A DNA stretch of 64,000 nt, taken from Flavimobilis rhizosphaerae. Lineage in GTDB: Bacteria > Actinomycetota > Actinomycetes > Actinomycetales > Cellulomonadaceae. A model generated the notes under the pieces. That model did not search any database. It had not been told where the DNA came from and saw only the letters and a program-made list of their open reading frames with translations. The stretch covers positions 62,001-126,000 of the forward strand of contig NZ_JACZDF010000002.1 in assembly GCF_014852685.1 (NCBI RefSeq). The letters run 5' to 3'. Below, piece by piece: positions 1 through 8,693 of this stretch (positions are counted from its first letter, which is position 1; each line of letters begins with the position of its first letter). Position numbers and translations under genes: made by a program.

Positions 1-464
1 CGACCGCGATCGTCATGTTCCTCATCGGCGTCAGCTCGATCATGGGCTGGGTCATGAGCTTCGCGAAGATCCCCCAGATGGTCGCCGAGGCGATGTTCAG
101 CATCAGCGAGAACCCCATCGTCCTCGTGCTGCTCATCCTCCTCATGCTCCTCGTCATCGGGTGCTTCATGGACCCGACGCCGGCCGTCCTCATCTTCGTG
201 CCGATCTTCCTGCCCATCGTCGCAGCCTTCGACATGGACCCCGTGCACTTCGGTCTCATGATGTGCTTCGCGCTCTCGATCGGCACGATCACACCGCCCG
301 TCGGGCCCGTGCTCTTCGTCGGTGCGAAGGTCGCCAACCTCCGCATCGAGGACGTCATCAAGCAGCTCATGCCGTTCTTCCTGGCGCTGCTCGTCGTCCT
401 CCTGCTCGTCGCCTTCATCCCGCAGCTCTCGCTGTGGCTCCCGACGGCCATCGGTCTCCTCTGA
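1..464 (+). CDS. TRAP transporter large permease (DctM type), C-terminal part
   Basis: This is the last ~154 residues of a gene that begins before the window; the reading frame is open from base 3. The residues form several hydrophobic membrane segments with the DctM-type stretch around FMDPTPAVLIFVPIF and SIGTITPPVGPVLFVG, as in the large permease subunit of tripartite (TRAP) sodium-coupled carboxylate transporters. It ends 92 bases before kduI on the same strand, so it probably imports uronates or unsaturated oligogalacturonides for the downstream enzymes. That substrate is inferred from position only. The periplasmic binding protein and small permease would lie upstream, outside the window. 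Confidence 0.9.
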   Translation, partial: TAIVMFLIGVSSIMGWVMSFAKIPQMVAEAMFSISENPIVLVLLILLMLLVIGCFMDPTPAVLIFVPIFLPIVAAFDMDPVHFGLMMCFALSIGTITPPVGPVLFVGAKVANLRIEDVIKQLMPFFLALLVVLLLVAFIPQLSLWLPTAIGLL

Positions 465-477
465 CCCAGGCCTGCCC

Positions 478-511
478 CCTCCGTCACGCTCCGCACGGGG
501 CGTGACGGAGG
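478..511 (+). terminator. Hairpin between TRAP permease and kduI
   Basis: A perfect 12-bp stem, CCTCCGTCACGC paired with GCGTGACGGAGG, around a 10-nt loop that can pair further (CC/GG). It starts 13 bases after the permease stop. There is no T run. It could terminate or attenuate transcription between transporter and catabolic genes, or protect the 3' end of the transporter mRNA. Confidence 0.55.
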
Positions 512-556
512 ACCACCCACCACCCACCTCCCAACACCTCGAGCCAAAGGACCCTC

Positions 557-1384
557 ATGGAACAGCGTTACGCCACGAGCCCCGAGCACATCCCGGGCAT
601 GGACACCGACGAGCTGCGCTCGCGCTACCTCGTCCAGGGACTCTTCGTCCGCGGCGAGGTGAACGTCACCTACACCCACCACGACCGCGTCGTCCTCGGC
701 GGAGCAGCCCCCGGCGACGAGCCCCTCCCGCTCCCGACCTACCCCGAGATCCGCTCGGAGTACTTCCTCGAGCACCGCGAGATCGGCATCGTCAACGTCG
801 GCGCCCCCGCCACCGTGACGACCGACGGCGAGGTCCACGAGATGCCGACCGGCGCGTGCCTCTACGTCGGACGCGGCGTCCGCGACGTCGTCTTCGCCAA
901 CGCGGGCGACGGCCAGGCCGAGCTCTACCTCTTCTCGGCACCCGCGCACACCGCCTACCCGACGGTCCTCACCCTCCCGGGCCAGGGCACCGTCCGCGAG
1001 CTCGGCGACCAGCTGACGAGCAACCGTCGCTCGCTCAACCAGTACATCCACGAGAACGGCGTGAAGTCCTGCCAGATCGTCATGGGTGTCACGCAGCTCC
1101 ACCCAGGCTCGATGTGGAACACCATGCCGGCCCACACGCACGACCGTCGCATGGAGGCCTACCTCTACTTCGACGTGCCCCAGGACGCCCGCGTCATCCA
1201 CATCCTCGGTCGCCCCGACGAGACGCGTCACCTCGTCGTCGCCGACCGTGAGGCGATCATCTCGCCCAGCTGGTCCGTGCACTCCGGTGTCGGAACCGCG
1301 GCATATTCGTTCGTCTGGGCGATGGCCGGGGAGAATCAGTCGTTCGACGACATGGACGGGTTCCCCGTCACCGAGATGCGCTGA
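557..1384 (+). CDS. kduI: 5-dehydro-4-deoxy-D-glucuronate isomerase (KduI)
   Basis: A 275-residue cytoplasmic isomerase that converts 5-keto-4-deoxyuronate, from unsaturated galacturonate, to 3-deoxy-D-glycero-2,5-hexodiulosonate. Length and N-terminus match the family. The cupin-type zinc ligands are visible as H193, H195 and E200 in the segment PAHTHDRRMEAYLYFDV, and H242 in VHSGVG; these keep the spacing of the four ligands known from the E. coli enzyme. The start at 557 is preceded by AAAGGA at a suitable distance. It is followed 28 bases later by an IclR regulator and then by kduD, a typical pectin-degradation arrangement. Confidence 0.95.
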   Translation: MEQRYATSPEHIPGMDTDELRSRYLVQGLFVRGEVNVTYTHHDRVVLGGAAPGDEPLPLPTYPEIRSEYFLEHREIGIVNVGAPATVTTDGEVHEMPTGACLYVGRGVRDVVFANAGDGQAELYLFSAPAHTAYPTVLTLPGQGTVRELGDQLTSNRRSLNQYIHENGVKSCQIVMGVTQLHPGSMWNTMPAHTHDRRMEAYLYFDVPQDARVIHILGRPDETRHLVVADREAIISPSWSVHSGVGTAAYSFVWAMAGENQSFDDMDGFPVTEMR

Positions 1385-1412
1385 CCCTTCGACGACGTAG
1401 GAGACGACAACC

Positions 1413-2192
1413 ATGACCGAGATCCTCGACACCGCAGCCACGGCTGCGAACGCCAGCGCGAGCGAGAAGACGCTGCTCGTGCTCGAGGGCGCACTGTCGC
1501 ACTCCCGGTTCACGGACGTCGTCGAGGCGACCGGGCTGGCCAAGGCCACCGTCCACAGGATCCTCGCGACCCTCCAGGCGCGCGAGTTCATCCTCGTCGA
1601 CGGCGACGGCCACTTCCAGCCCGGTCCCCGCATCCTCGCGCTCGCCGGCCGCGCGCTCGAGAACCTCGACATCTCCGCGATCGCGCGGAGTCACATCGAG
1701 AGGCTCGTCGCCGAGTCGCACTGCACGGTGCACCTCGGTGTCGCGGCCGGCGACGAGGTCGTCTACCTCATGCGCCAGGACTCCGACAAGCCCTACCGCA
1801 TGCCGTCGCGCGTCGGGCACTCGATCCCCATGCACTCCTCGGGGATCGGCAAGGTCATCCTCTCCGACTACTCCGACGACGAGCTCGCGCGCTTCGTCGC
1901 GCGCGCCGGCCTCGAGCGCCGGACCGCGCGCACCATCACGACCCTCGAGGGTCTGCGCACCGAGATCGCCGACGTCCGCGCCAAGGGCTACTCCCGCGAC
2001 CGCGAGGAGAACGTCCCCGGCGTCTCGTGCGTCGCAGCCCCCGTGCGCGACCACACCGGGACGGTCCGCTACGGACTGTCCATCTCCACCCTTGCTCTCG
2101 AGCACACCGACGCCCAGATCGAGGCGATGGCACCCCTCGCGATCGCCACCGCGGACGCCATCTCCGCGGCGCTGGGCTACCAGCCGCGCTAA
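1413..2192 (+). CDS. IclR-family regulator, likely KdgR-like control of uronate catabolism
   Basis: A 259-residue DNA-binding protein with an N-terminal winged helix (about residues 15-80; TGLAKATVHRILATLQ is the recognition region) and a C-terminal IclR effector domain with the typical PMHSSGIGK and GYSRDREENVPGVSCVAAPV stretches. The start at 1413 follows AGGAG. It sits between kduI and kduD on the same strand, so 2-keto-3-deoxygluconate or a related uronate intermediate is the likely effector. TTTCG-N5-CGA operators before eda at 11.56 kb are plausible targets, but the second IclR gene at 9127 is an equal candidate. Confidence 0.88.
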   Translation: MTEILDTAATAANASASEKTLLVLEGALSHSRFTDVVEATGLAKATVHRILATLQAREFILVDGDGHFQPGPRILALAGRALENLDISAIARSHIERLVAESHCTVHLGVAAGDEVVYLMRQDSDKPYRMPSRVGHSIPMHSSGIGKVILSDYSDDELARFVARAGLERRTARTITTLEGLRTEIADVRAKGYSRDREENVPGVSCVAAPVRDHTGTVRYGLSISTLALEHTDAQIEAMAPLAIATADAISAALGYQPR

Positions 2193-2239
2193 GCCCTCAC
2201 CCGGGGCTGCGCGCACACGACAGGAAGAAGCACCCCGCC

Positions 2240-3019
2240 ATGAGCACCACCTCCGCCCACCTCGCCGACCTCTTCTCGCTCGAGGGCCGGACGGCCGTCG
2301 TCACGGGCGCGAACCGCGGCATCGGCCTCGGTATCGCGACCGCCCTCGCGCAGGCCGGCGCCGACATCGTCGGCGTCTCGGTCGAGATGCCCGACGGAGA
2401 GTCCGAGGCCCGCACCGCCGTCGAGGCCACGGGGCGCACCTTCACGCCGATCGAGTGCGACCTCGGCGACCGCGAGGCGCTCACCGCCCTCGCTGCCGAC
2501 CTCCGCGCGCGCGGCGTCGACATCCTCGTCAACAACGCGGGCATCATCAAGCGCACGCCCGCCGCCGAGCACTCCGACGCCGACTTCGACGCCGTCATGG
2601 AGATCAACCTGCGCGCCACCTGGGTGCTGTGCCGCGAGGTCGGCGCGTCGATGCTCGAGCGCGGCTCGGGCCGCATCGTCAACATCGCGTCGATGCTGTC
2701 CTTCCAGGGCGGCATCAACGTGCCCGGCTACACGTCGGCGAAGTCCGCGGTCGCGGGCCTCACGAAGGCGCTCGCGAACGAGTGGGCCGGCCGTGGCGTC
2801 AACGTCAACGCCGTCGCCCCCGGGTACGTCGCGACCGACAACACGGCGCAGCTGCGTGCGGACGCGGACCGTTCCGCCGCGATCCTCGACCGCATCCCTG
2901 CGGGCCGCTGGGCGACGCCCGAGGACATCGCGGGTGCGATCCACTTCCTGTGCTCCGGTGCAGCCTCGTACGTCCACGGCGCGATCGTGCCCGTGGACGG
3001 CGGCTGGCTCGCCCGCTGA
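2240..3019 (+). CDS. kduD: 2-deoxy-D-gluconate 3-dehydrogenase (KduD), copy 1
   Basis: A 259-residue short-chain dehydrogenase. The family function is NADH-dependent reduction of 3-deoxyhexodiulosonate to 2-keto-3-deoxygluconate. It shows the Rossmann motif TGANRGIGLG, the NNAG segment (LVNNAGIIKR), the catalytic Ser followed by YxxxK (YTSAKSAVAGL), and the C-terminus VDGGWLAR shared with the second copy. ATG 2240 is chosen because AGGAAG lies about 12 bases upstream and the preceding residues do not belong to the fold. It follows the IclR gene by 47 bases. A second, divergent KduD lies at 5081, so one copy may act on a different deoxy-uronate. Confidence 0.9.
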   Translation: MSTTSAHLADLFSLEGRTAVVTGANRGIGLGIATALAQAGADIVGVSVEMPDGESEARTAVEATGRTFTPIECDLGDREALTALAADLRARGVDILVNNAGIIKRTPAAEHSDADFDAVMEINLRATWVLCREVGASMLERGSGRIVNIASMLSFQGGINVPGYTSAKSAVAGLTKALANEWAGRGVNVNAVAPGYVATDNTAQLRADADRSAAILDRIPAGRWATPEDIAGAIHFLCSGAASYVHGAIVPVDGGWLAR

Positions 3020-3039
3020 GCCCGGCACGGACACCCGGC

Positions 3040-4053
3040 ATGCGTATCCTCACTACCGAGTGCGACCACGACACGTTCGACGCCGAGCAGGCCGTCGCTG
3101 ACGCGGCGGGTGCCGAGCTCGTCGTCGCCCAGGCGTTCGACGACGACACGCTCGTCGCCAACTGTGCTGACGCGGACGCGATCCTCGTCCAGTACGCCCA
3201 GATCACGGCCGAGGTCATGGACCGGCTGCCGCGCCTCAAGGCGATCGGCCGCTACGGCGTCGGCGTCGACTCGGTCGACGTCGCCGCGGCGACCGCGCGC
3301 GGCATCGCCGTGTGCAACGTGCCCGACTACGGCACGGAGGCCGTCTCCGACCACGCGATCGCGATGGCCCTCGCCGTCGCCCGCGGCATCCCGCGCCTCG
3401 ACCGCGGTGTCCGCGCGGGGTCGTTCGACCTCGTCGCGGTCCGTCCGCTCTACCAGACCCGCGAGCGCGTCTTCGGAGTCCTCGGCCTCGGCCGCATCGG
3501 TGCCGCGACCGCCCGTAAGGCGGCAGGCCTCGGCTACGAGGTCATCGGCTACGACGTGGCGGCCCCAGAGGGCGCCGAGACGTTCCACGGCGTGCGCGTC
3601 GTGAGCCTCGACGAGCTGCTCCGCCGCTCGCAGGTGCTCTCCGTCCACACGCCGCTCACCGACGAGACGCGGGGCCTCGTCGGCCCCGCCCAGATCGCCA
3701 CCATGCGGTCCGACGCGATCATCGTCAACACCGCGCGCGGCGGCATCGTCGACAACGACGCGCTCGTCGACGCGCTCCGCGAGGGCCGTCTCGCGGGCGC
3801 GGCGATCGACTGCCACACGACCGAGCCGATCCCCGCCGAGGACCCGCTGACGGCGTTCGACAACGTCGTCCTCACCCCGCACCTCGCGTGGTACTCCGAG
3901 GAGTCCTACGTCGAGCTCAAGCGCCGCACGATCGCGAACGTCGTCGACGTCGTCGCAGGGCGCCACCCCCGCGACATCCTCAACCCGGAGGTCCTCGGGG
4001 CCCCGGGCCGCAACGCGGCGTTCGGCAGCGCCACCGAAGGAGCAACCCGATGA
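3040..4053 (+). CDS. D-isomer-specific 2-hydroxyacid dehydrogenase (PGDH/CtBP-like)
   Basis: A 337-residue NAD-dependent dehydrogenase. The nucleotide-binding motif GLGRIG is at about residues 149-154 inside VFGVLGLGRIGAATARK. The catalytic-domain stretch TARGGIVDNDALVDALREGRLAGAAIDC and the final EDPLTAFDNVVLTPHLAWYSEES with its His are typical of the D-hydroxyacid dehydrogenase superfamily. No ACT or other regulatory domain follows, so it is not a classical serine-pathway SerA. It is 20 bases after kduD and overlaps the next gene by 4 bases (ATGA), so it belongs to the uronate operon. The substrate is unknown; a 2-hydroxyacid from sugar-acid breakdown is likely. Confidence 0.85.
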   Translation: MRILTTECDHDTFDAEQAVADAAGAELVVAQAFDDDTLVANCADADAILVQYAQITAEVMDRLPRLKAIGRYGVGVDSVDVAAATARGIAVCNVPDYGTEAVSDHAIAMALAVARGIPRLDRGVRAGSFDLVAVRPLYQTRERVFGVLGLGRIGAATARKAAGLGYEVIGYDVAAPEGAETFHGVRVVSLDELLRRSQVLSVHTPLTDETRGLVGPAQIATMRSDAIIVNTARGGIVDNDALVDALREGRLAGAAIDCHTTEPIPAEDPLTAFDNVVLTPHLAWYSEESYVELKRRTIANVVDVVAGRHPRDILNPEVLGAPGRNAAFGSATEGATR

Positions 4054-5084
4054 GCACCATGAGGGCCGCCGTGTGGACGGCCACCGACACCGCCGAGGTC
4101 CGCGAGATCCCGCGGCCCGAGGTTCCCGAGGGCTGGGCACTCGTGAAGATGGCGTACAACGGCATCTGCGGCACGGACCTGGCGATCTACCACGGCAAGC
4201 ACCCGCGCGCGCAGCACGGTCTCGTGCCGGGGCACGAGATGTCCGGCTGGATCGTCGAGCCGGGCGGCTCAGGCCTCGCGGAGGGCACGCTCGTCGTCGT
4301 CGAGCCGCTCATCTCGTGCGGCGACTGCCGCGCGTGCCGCACGGGCGCCGCGCACGTCTGCAACCGTCTCGGCCTCTACGGCATCGACACCCCGGGTGGC
4401 ATGGCCGAGTATGTCGCCCTTCCGCCCCACACGCTCCACGCCGTCCCCGGCGGCGTCGACGCGCGCCTCGCGGCGCTCGTCGAGCCGCTCGCGGTCGCCG
4501 TCCACGCGGTCGCGCTGTCCGGCATGGAGCAGGGCGACACGGTCGCCGTCTTCGGCGCGGGTCCCATCGGAGTCCTCACGGCGCTCGTCGCGCGCGCCGA
4601 GGGCGCGGGCCGCGTCGTCATCACGGAGCCGTCGCCGTGGCGACGTTCCGTCGCGGAGTCGTTCGGCCTCGACGTCGTGCCCGAGGGCTCGACGATGACG
4701 GCGACGCTCCACGCGCTCACGGGCGGCGAGGGTGCGGACACGACGTTCGACTCGGCCGCGCACCCGTCGGTCGCGGCCGAGCTCACGGACGCGACGCGCG
4801 TCCTGGGTCGCATCGTCATCGTCGGCGTCTACAAGGAGCCGACGGCGCTCAACCTGCGCGACGTGTGCTTCAAGGAGCAGTCGATGGTGGGTGTGCGCGT
4901 CTACACGACGGCTGACGTCACGCGCGCGATCGAGCTGCTCGCGTCGGGCGTCCTCGGCCTCGAGAAGTTCCCGACGGTCGCGTACGACCTTGCCGACGTC
5001 TCGGCGGCGTTCGACGCCGCGACCTCGGGCGCGGACGCGCTCAAGGTGCTCGTCACCCCGCTGAAGGACGGAGCCGACCGATGA
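4050..5084 (+). CDS. Zinc-dependent medium-chain alcohol dehydrogenase
   Basis: A 344-residue MDR-superfamily dehydrogenase. The catalytic zinc ligands C40 (NGICGTD), H62 and E63 (GHEM) and the four structural-zinc cysteines C90, C93, C96 and C104 are all present. The cofactor site is FGAGPIGVLTALVARAEGAGRV. It resembles threonine/sorbitol/butanediol dehydrogenases, with no residue pattern that fixes the substrate. It overlaps the preceding gene (ATGA) and the following kduD copy (ATGA), so translation of the three is probably coupled. Context suggests oxidation or reduction of a sugar acid or alcohol. MSTM allows an alternative start 9 bases downstream. Confidence 0.87.
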   Translation: MSTMRAAVWTATDTAEVREIPRPEVPEGWALVKMAYNGICGTDLAIYHGKHPRAQHGLVPGHEMSGWIVEPGGSGLAEGTLVVVEPLISCGDCRACRTGAAHVCNRLGLYGIDTPGGMAEYVALPPHTLHAVPGGVDARLAALVEPLAVAVHAVALSGMEQGDTVAVFGAGPIGVLTALVARAEGAGRVVITEPSPWRRSVAESFGLDVVPEGSTMTATLHALTGGEGADTTFDSAAHPSVAAELTDATRVLGRIVIVGVYKEPTALNLRDVCFKEQSMVGVRVYTTADVTRAIELLASGVLGLEKFPTVAYDLADVSAAFDAATSGADALKVLVTPLKDGADR

Positions 5085-5836
5085 CCAGCATGTTCTCCCT
5101 CGAAGGCCGCACGGCGGTCGTCACGGGCGGTGGCCGGGGCCTGGGTCTCGGTATCTCGAAGGCGCTGCTCGACGCGGGGGCTGACGTCGTCGTCCTCTCG
5201 CGCGGCGGCGTGCCGGACGAGCTCACCGCGCACGCGGCGGACGCGGGCCGGGCCGTGCACCACTACGCGGTGGACCTCGGTGACATGGACGCGATCGAGG
5301 AGGTCGCGTCGGCGGTCCTCGCGGACCACACGGTCGACATCCTCGTCAACAACGCGGGCACGCAGGACCGTTACCCGGCGGTCGACTTCCCGCTCGACGC
5401 GTTCGACGCGGTGCTCGACGTCAACATGCGGGCGGTCTTCCGGCTGTGCCAGCTCTTCGGCCGGCCGATGCTCGAGCGTGGCTACGGCAAGATCGTCAAC
5501 GCGGCGTCGCTGCTGACGTTCCAAGGCGGGCTCAACGTCGTCGCGTACGCGGCGTCGAAGGGTGCCGTCGGGCAGATCACGAAGGCGCTGTGCAACGAGT
5601 GGTCGGGCAAGGGCGTCAACGTCAACGCGGTCGCGCCGGGCTACATGGCGACGGACATGAACGAGGCGCTCCTCGCGGACCCGGTGCGGCTCGAGCAGCT
5701 CTCGGTGCGCATCCCGGCGGGCCGCTGGGGGACGCCCGAGGACATGGGTGGCGCGGTCGTCTTCCTGGCGTCGCGTGCGTCGGACTACGTCCACGGCCAG
5801 ACGCTCGCGGTCGACGGCGGCTGGCTGGCCCGCTAA
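5081..5836 (+). CDS. KduD-type short-chain dehydrogenase, copy 2
   Basis: A 251-residue SDR related to the first KduD: TGGGRGLGLG cofactor motif, LVNNAGTQDR, a YxxxK pair in YAASKGAVGQ, and the same VDGGWLAR C-terminus. The N-terminus MFSLEGRTAVVTG also matches the internal start of copy 1. It overlaps the zinc dehydrogenase by 4 bases and ends the operon, with a repeat element and a strong hairpin directly downstream. Family knowledge supports 2-deoxy-D-gluconate/3-deoxyhexodiulosonate oxidoreductase activity. A distinct substrate, such as a 2-keto-3-deoxy-fuconate related to the fuconate dehydratase gene nearby, is possible. Confidence 0.85.
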   Translation: MTSMFSLEGRTAVVTGGGRGLGLGISKALLDAGADVVVLSRGGVPDELTAHAADAGRAVHHYAVDLGDMDAIEEVASAVLADHTVDILVNNAGTQDRYPAVDFPLDAFDAVLDVNMRAVFRLCQLFGRPMLERGYGKIVNAASLLTFQGGLNVVAYAASKGAVGQITKALCNEWSGKGVNVNAVAPGYMATDMNEALLADPVRLEQLSVRIPAGRWGTPEDMGGAVVFLASRASDYVHGQTLAVDGGWLAR

Positions 5837-5845
5837 CCCCACTTC

Positions 5846-5917
5846 CGCGAGATAGCGCTCCCGGGACGAGATAGCGCGAGATGCGCGCTATCTCGTCCGC
5901 GGGACGCTATCTCGGGG
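5846..5917. repeat. Intergenic hairpin family B, copy 1
   Basis: The word CGAGATAGCG occurs twice direct (within 5846-5857 and at 5867-5876) and twice inverted as CGCTATCTCG (5886-5895 and 5905-5914). The inner arms extend to GGACGAGATAGCGC/GCGCTATCTCGTCC. The element begins 9 bases after the stop of the second kduD. Related copies are at 6483, 34291 and 43560. Confidence 0.9.
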
Positions 5918-5955
5918 GTAGGACGCCGGTCGTCCTGGGGCTCAGGGACCGGTGC

Positions 5956-5993
5956 ACGCAGGGCTCCACGACGACGGTCGTGGAGCCCTGCGT
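5956..5993 (+). terminator. Strong hairpin ending the kdu operon
   Basis: A perfect 17-bp stem, ACGCAGGGCTCCACGAC paired with its complement, with a 4-nt GACG loop. It has no T run, as is frequent in high-GC actinobacteria. It lies 120 bases after the last kdu gene, beyond repeat B1, and before the next gene at 6068. Confidence 0.75.
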
Positions 5994-6067
5994 CATGCCG
6001 AGCGGCACGACGCGACCGTGCCCGGAGGTCCCATGCATCTGACCCGTCCGGGTGATGGTGTGGAGGT

Positions 6068-6475
6068 GTGGACCTCACGACGATGAAGCGCCGGACGACC
6101 TCCGGCCTGCTCGATGACCGCATCGCTCTCGCTGCCGCGCCCGACCTCGACGCGCGCGTCTACGACGAGCTCGCCCACGACCGCTCGGCGCTCGTCCGCC
6201 GCGTGCTCGCGGAGAACGACGCCGTCCCGCGCGACGTCCTCGTCGAGCTCGTCGCCGCGGACCCCGACCTCGCCGAGGTCGTCGCGCTGCGCCCGCAGGC
6301 GCCCGCCGCGCTCAAGGAGCCGTTGCCCGTCACGGAGCACAGCCCTGAGTCGATCGACGTCTACAGCGCGGACCGCGGCGCGTGCCCGGCCGTGCGCGTC
6401 GGCCTTCAGGAGGCCCGCTCGACGTACACGTCGGAGACCCTCGGCGAGGCGTACGCGCGGCTCACGAGCCGCTGA
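6068..6475 (+). CDS. Small protein with leucine-rich-variant/HEAT-like helical repeats
   Basis: A 135-residue soluble protein without signal peptide or membrane segment. The middle has repeating helical units of the form LAAAPDLDARVYDELAHD, VRRVLAENDAVPRDVLVEL and VAADPDLAEVVALRPQAP, the pattern seen in leucine-rich-variant repeat proteins of actinobacteria. The start is GTG 6068; ATG 6083 is an alternative and no strong ribosome site distinguishes them. It is flanked by repeat elements B1 and B2. Function is not known; such repeats usually bind protein partners. Confidence 0.6.
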   Translation: MDLTTMKRRTTSGLLDDRIALAAAPDLDARVYDELAHDRSALVRRVLAENDAVPRDVLVELVAADPDLAEVVALRPQAPAALKEPLPVTEHSPESIDVYSADRGACPAVRVGLQEARSTYTSETLGEAYARLTSR

Positions 6476-6482
6476 CCCCTCT

Positions 6483-6555
6483 CGCGAGATAGCGACTCCG
6501 GGACGAGATAGCGGGTGTGGCGCGCTATCTCGTCCGACGAGCGCTATCTCGCGGG
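6483..6555. repeat. Intergenic hairpin family B, copy 2
   Basis: Outer arms CGCGAGATAGCG (6483-6494) and CGCTATCTCGCG (6542-6553), inner arms GACGAGATAGCG and CGCTATCTCGTC. It fills the space between two convergent genes, 7 bases after one stop codon and 11 bases before the other, so it could serve both as a 3' end. Confidence 0.9.
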
Positions 6556-6566
6556 TTTGGGAACCG

Positions 6567-7238
6567 TTAGGGGAGCTCTCGTTCCGTCTCCAGGAGGTGG
6601 GCCTGGGTGAGGGTGCGCGCCTCGTCCTGGTTCCCTCGCGCCACCGCGTCGAGGATCTGGGTGTGCCATGCGTGCGCCCGCGCGTCCGCGTCCGGCACCG
6701 CCTGGCCGCGCCACCTGCGGTGACGCGTCGTGCGGCCCGCGAGGGCGTCGAGCAGCGCCGTGAGCACCGGGTTGCCCGACCAGCGCGCGAGCGCGCCGTG
6801 GAACGCCATGTCGGCGTCGAGGAAGGCTTCGTGGTCGCCGTCGGTCAGCGCCGCCGACGCTCGCGCGAGCGCCTCGCGCGCCGCCGACGCCGCATCGTCG
6901 TCGGACCTGCGCGCGGCCGCCGCGGCGGCCTCGCCCTCGAGCAGGCGCCGCACCGCGTGCGTGTCCCGCGCGTGCCCCGCGCCCTGGAGCTCGACGAGCA
7001 GCCCGACGGGTCCGAGCAGCCGCTCGGGCGCGAGGCTCGACACGTACGTGCCGTCGCCCTGCCGGACGTCGAGCACGCCGAGGACGGCGAGGGCGCGCAC
7101 GCCCTCGCGCAGCGACCCGCGCGACACCTCGAGGTGCTCGGCGAGCTCGGCCTCGACGGGCAGGCGGTCGCCCGCGGCGAGCTCGCCGTCGAGGATCATG
7201 CGCGTGATCGAGTCGACGACGCGGTCGGTGCGTGACAT
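6567..7238 (-). CDS. GntR/FadR-family regulator, probably of fuconate catabolism
   Basis: A 223-residue regulator with an N-terminal winged helix (DRLPVEAELAEHLEVSRGSLREGVRALAVLGVLDVRQGDGTYV) and an all-helical FadR/FCD effector domain containing the conserved DADMAFHGAL segment. The start is ATG 7238. It lies 29 bases downstream of the L-fuconate dehydratase gene on the same strand, so the two are probably cotranscribed. Its likely role is repression of that operon with a sugar acid as inducer. The site ATCATCTGACGAT at 8694-8706 before the dehydratase fits an operator for this family. Confidence 0.85.
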   Translation of the reverse strand: MSRTDRVVDSITRMILDGELAAGDRLPVEAELAEHLEVSRGSLREGVRALAVLGVLDVRQGDGTYVSSLAPERLLGPVGLLVELQGAGHARDTHAVRRLLEGEAAAAAARRSDDDAASAAREALARASAALTDGDHEAFLDADMAFHGALARWSGNPVLTALLDALAGRTTRHRRWRGQAVPDADARAHAWHTQILDAVARGNQDEARTLTQAHLLETERELP

Positions 7239-7267
7239 GGGTCGATCATCCACGACGAGCGCGCGCC

Positions 7268-8650
7268 TCAGGCGAGCGTCGCCGCGACGGACTCGGCCGC
7301 GGTGCCCGCGGCGACCGCGGCGCGCGCGGCGTCGGCGTGACGCTCGCTCCAGTAGGCGCCGTCGGGGTAGCTGTAGTCGGCGGCGGACGCGGGGTACATC
7401 TCGGTCGAGTAGCCGGGCTTCGACGGCAGGCGGTAGCGGGCGTTCTCGACGACGACGGGGTCGGTGAAGTGCTCGTGGAGGTGGTCGACGAACTCGGTGA
7501 CGCGTCCCTCCATGGAGCCGGAGATCGCGACGTAGTCGAGCATCGACGCGTGCTGGACCATCTCGCACAGGCCGACGCCGCCCGCGTGCGGGCAGACGGG
7601 CTTGCCGAACTTCGCGGCGAGGAGCATGACGGCGACGATCTCGTTCATCGACGCGAGGCGGCCCGCGTCGAGCTGGACGAAGTCGATCGCGTCGGCCTGG
7701 AAGAACTGCTTGAACATCACGCGGTTGTGGCAGTGCTCGCCGGTCGCGACGCCGACGGGGCCGACGCCCTTCTTGATGGCGGCGTGGCCGAGGACGTCGT
7801 CGGGGCTCGTGGGCTCCTCGATCCACAGGAGGTCGAACTCCTGCATGGCGTTCACCCAGTCGATCGACTGCTGGACGTCCCACACCTGGTTGGCGTCGAT
7901 CATGAGGTGGCGGTCGGGGCCGAGGATCTCCCGGGCGATGCGGGCGCGGCGGATGTCGTGCTCGAGGTCGAGGCCGCACTTGAGCTTGACGTGCTGGTAG
8001 CCCTCGTCGACGGCTTCCTGCGCGAGGCGGGCCATCTTCTCGTCGGAGTAGCCGAGCCAGCCGGCGGACGTCGTGTAGCAGGGGTAGCCGACCTCCTCGA
8101 GGTGGGCGATGCGCTCGGCCTTGCCGGCCTCCTGGGCGCGGAGGAGCTCGATGGCCTCGTCGCGCGTGAGGGCGTCGGAGAGGTAGCGGAGGTCGGCGAC
8201 GTCGACGAGCTGCTCGGGTGTCATGTCGGCGAGGAGGCGCCAGACGGGCTTGCCGGCGAGGCGGCCGGCGAGGTCCCAGGCGGCGTTCATGACGGCGGAG
8301 AGGGAGAGATGGACGACGCCCTTCTCGGGTCCGAGCCAGCGCATCTGGGCGTCGGACGTGAGGTAGCGGTAGGTGCCGCCCATGTCGGCGACCATCTCGT
8401 CGACGTCGCGGCCGAGGAGGTGCGCGGCCTGCTGGCGGGCGGCGGAGGCGACGATGTCGTTGCCGCGGCCGGTCGTGAAGGTGAGGCCGTACCCGGCGAG
8501 GGGCTGGCCGGCGGCGTCGGTGCCGTCGGTGCGCAGGACGACGTAGGCGGCGGAGTAGTCGCCGTCCTTGTTCATGGCGTCGGAGCCGTCGGCGGTGAGG
8601 GAGGTGGGGAAGCGGACGTCGTGGACCTCGACGTGGGTGATGCGGGCCAT
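7268..8650 (-). CDS. L-fuconate dehydratase, enolase superfamily
   Basis: A 460-residue enolase-superfamily enzyme that would dehydrate L-fuconate to 2-keto-3-deoxy-L-fuconate. Residues expected for this subgroup are present in order: the K222-x-K224 pair (HVKLKCG), metal ligands D252 (IDANQ), E278 (WIEEP) and E305 (TGEHCHN), and the general-acid/base H355 (CPHAGG). The whole set is offset by +4 from the characterised Xanthomonas enzyme as I recall it. GAAGGACACCTC precedes the ATG. The later steps of fucose breakdown are not obvious here; the neighbouring SDR and kdu genes may supply them. A related acid-sugar substrate cannot be excluded. Confidence 0.88.
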   Translation of the reverse strand: MARITHVEVHDVRFPTSLTADGSDAMNKDGDYSAAYVVLRTDGTDAAGQPLAGYGLTFTTGRGNDIVASAARQQAAHLLGRDVDEMVADMGGTYRYLTSDAQMRWLGPEKGVVHLSLSAVMNAAWDLAGRLAGKPVWRLLADMTPEQLVDVADLRYLSDALTRDEAIELLRAQEAGKAERIAHLEEVGYPCYTTSAGWLGYSDEKMARLAQEAVDEGYQHVKLKCGLDLEHDIRRARIAREILGPDRHLMIDANQVWDVQQSIDWVNAMQEFDLLWIEEPTSPDDVLGHAAIKKGVGPVGVATGEHCHNRVMFKQFFQADAIDFVQLDAGRLASMNEIVAVMLLAAKFGKPVCPHAGGVGLCEMVQHASMLDYVAISGSMEGRVTEFVDHLHEHFTDPVVVENARYRLPSKPGYSTEMYPASAADYSYPDGAYWSERHADAARAAVAAGTAAESVAATLA

Positions 8651-8693
8651 GAGGTGTCCTTCGTCGGTGAAGTGGGCTGACACGAGCGTAGCA

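Noticed and set aside
1738-3039. Upstream extension of the hydroxyacid dehydrogenase frame through kduD
   Set aside because: The frame is open by GC bias and runs in the wrong frame through kduD and the IclR gene; the conserved start is MRILTTE at 3040.
3040-4053. Annotation as serA (phosphoglycerate dehydrogenase of serine synthesis)
   Set aside because: No ACT or regulatory domain, short length and placement inside a uronate operon argue for another hydroxyacid substrate.
5846-6555. Possible CRISPR array from repeated GAGATAGCG words
   Set aside because: Repeats are palindromic, in isolated elements with no regular spacers, and there are no cas genes.
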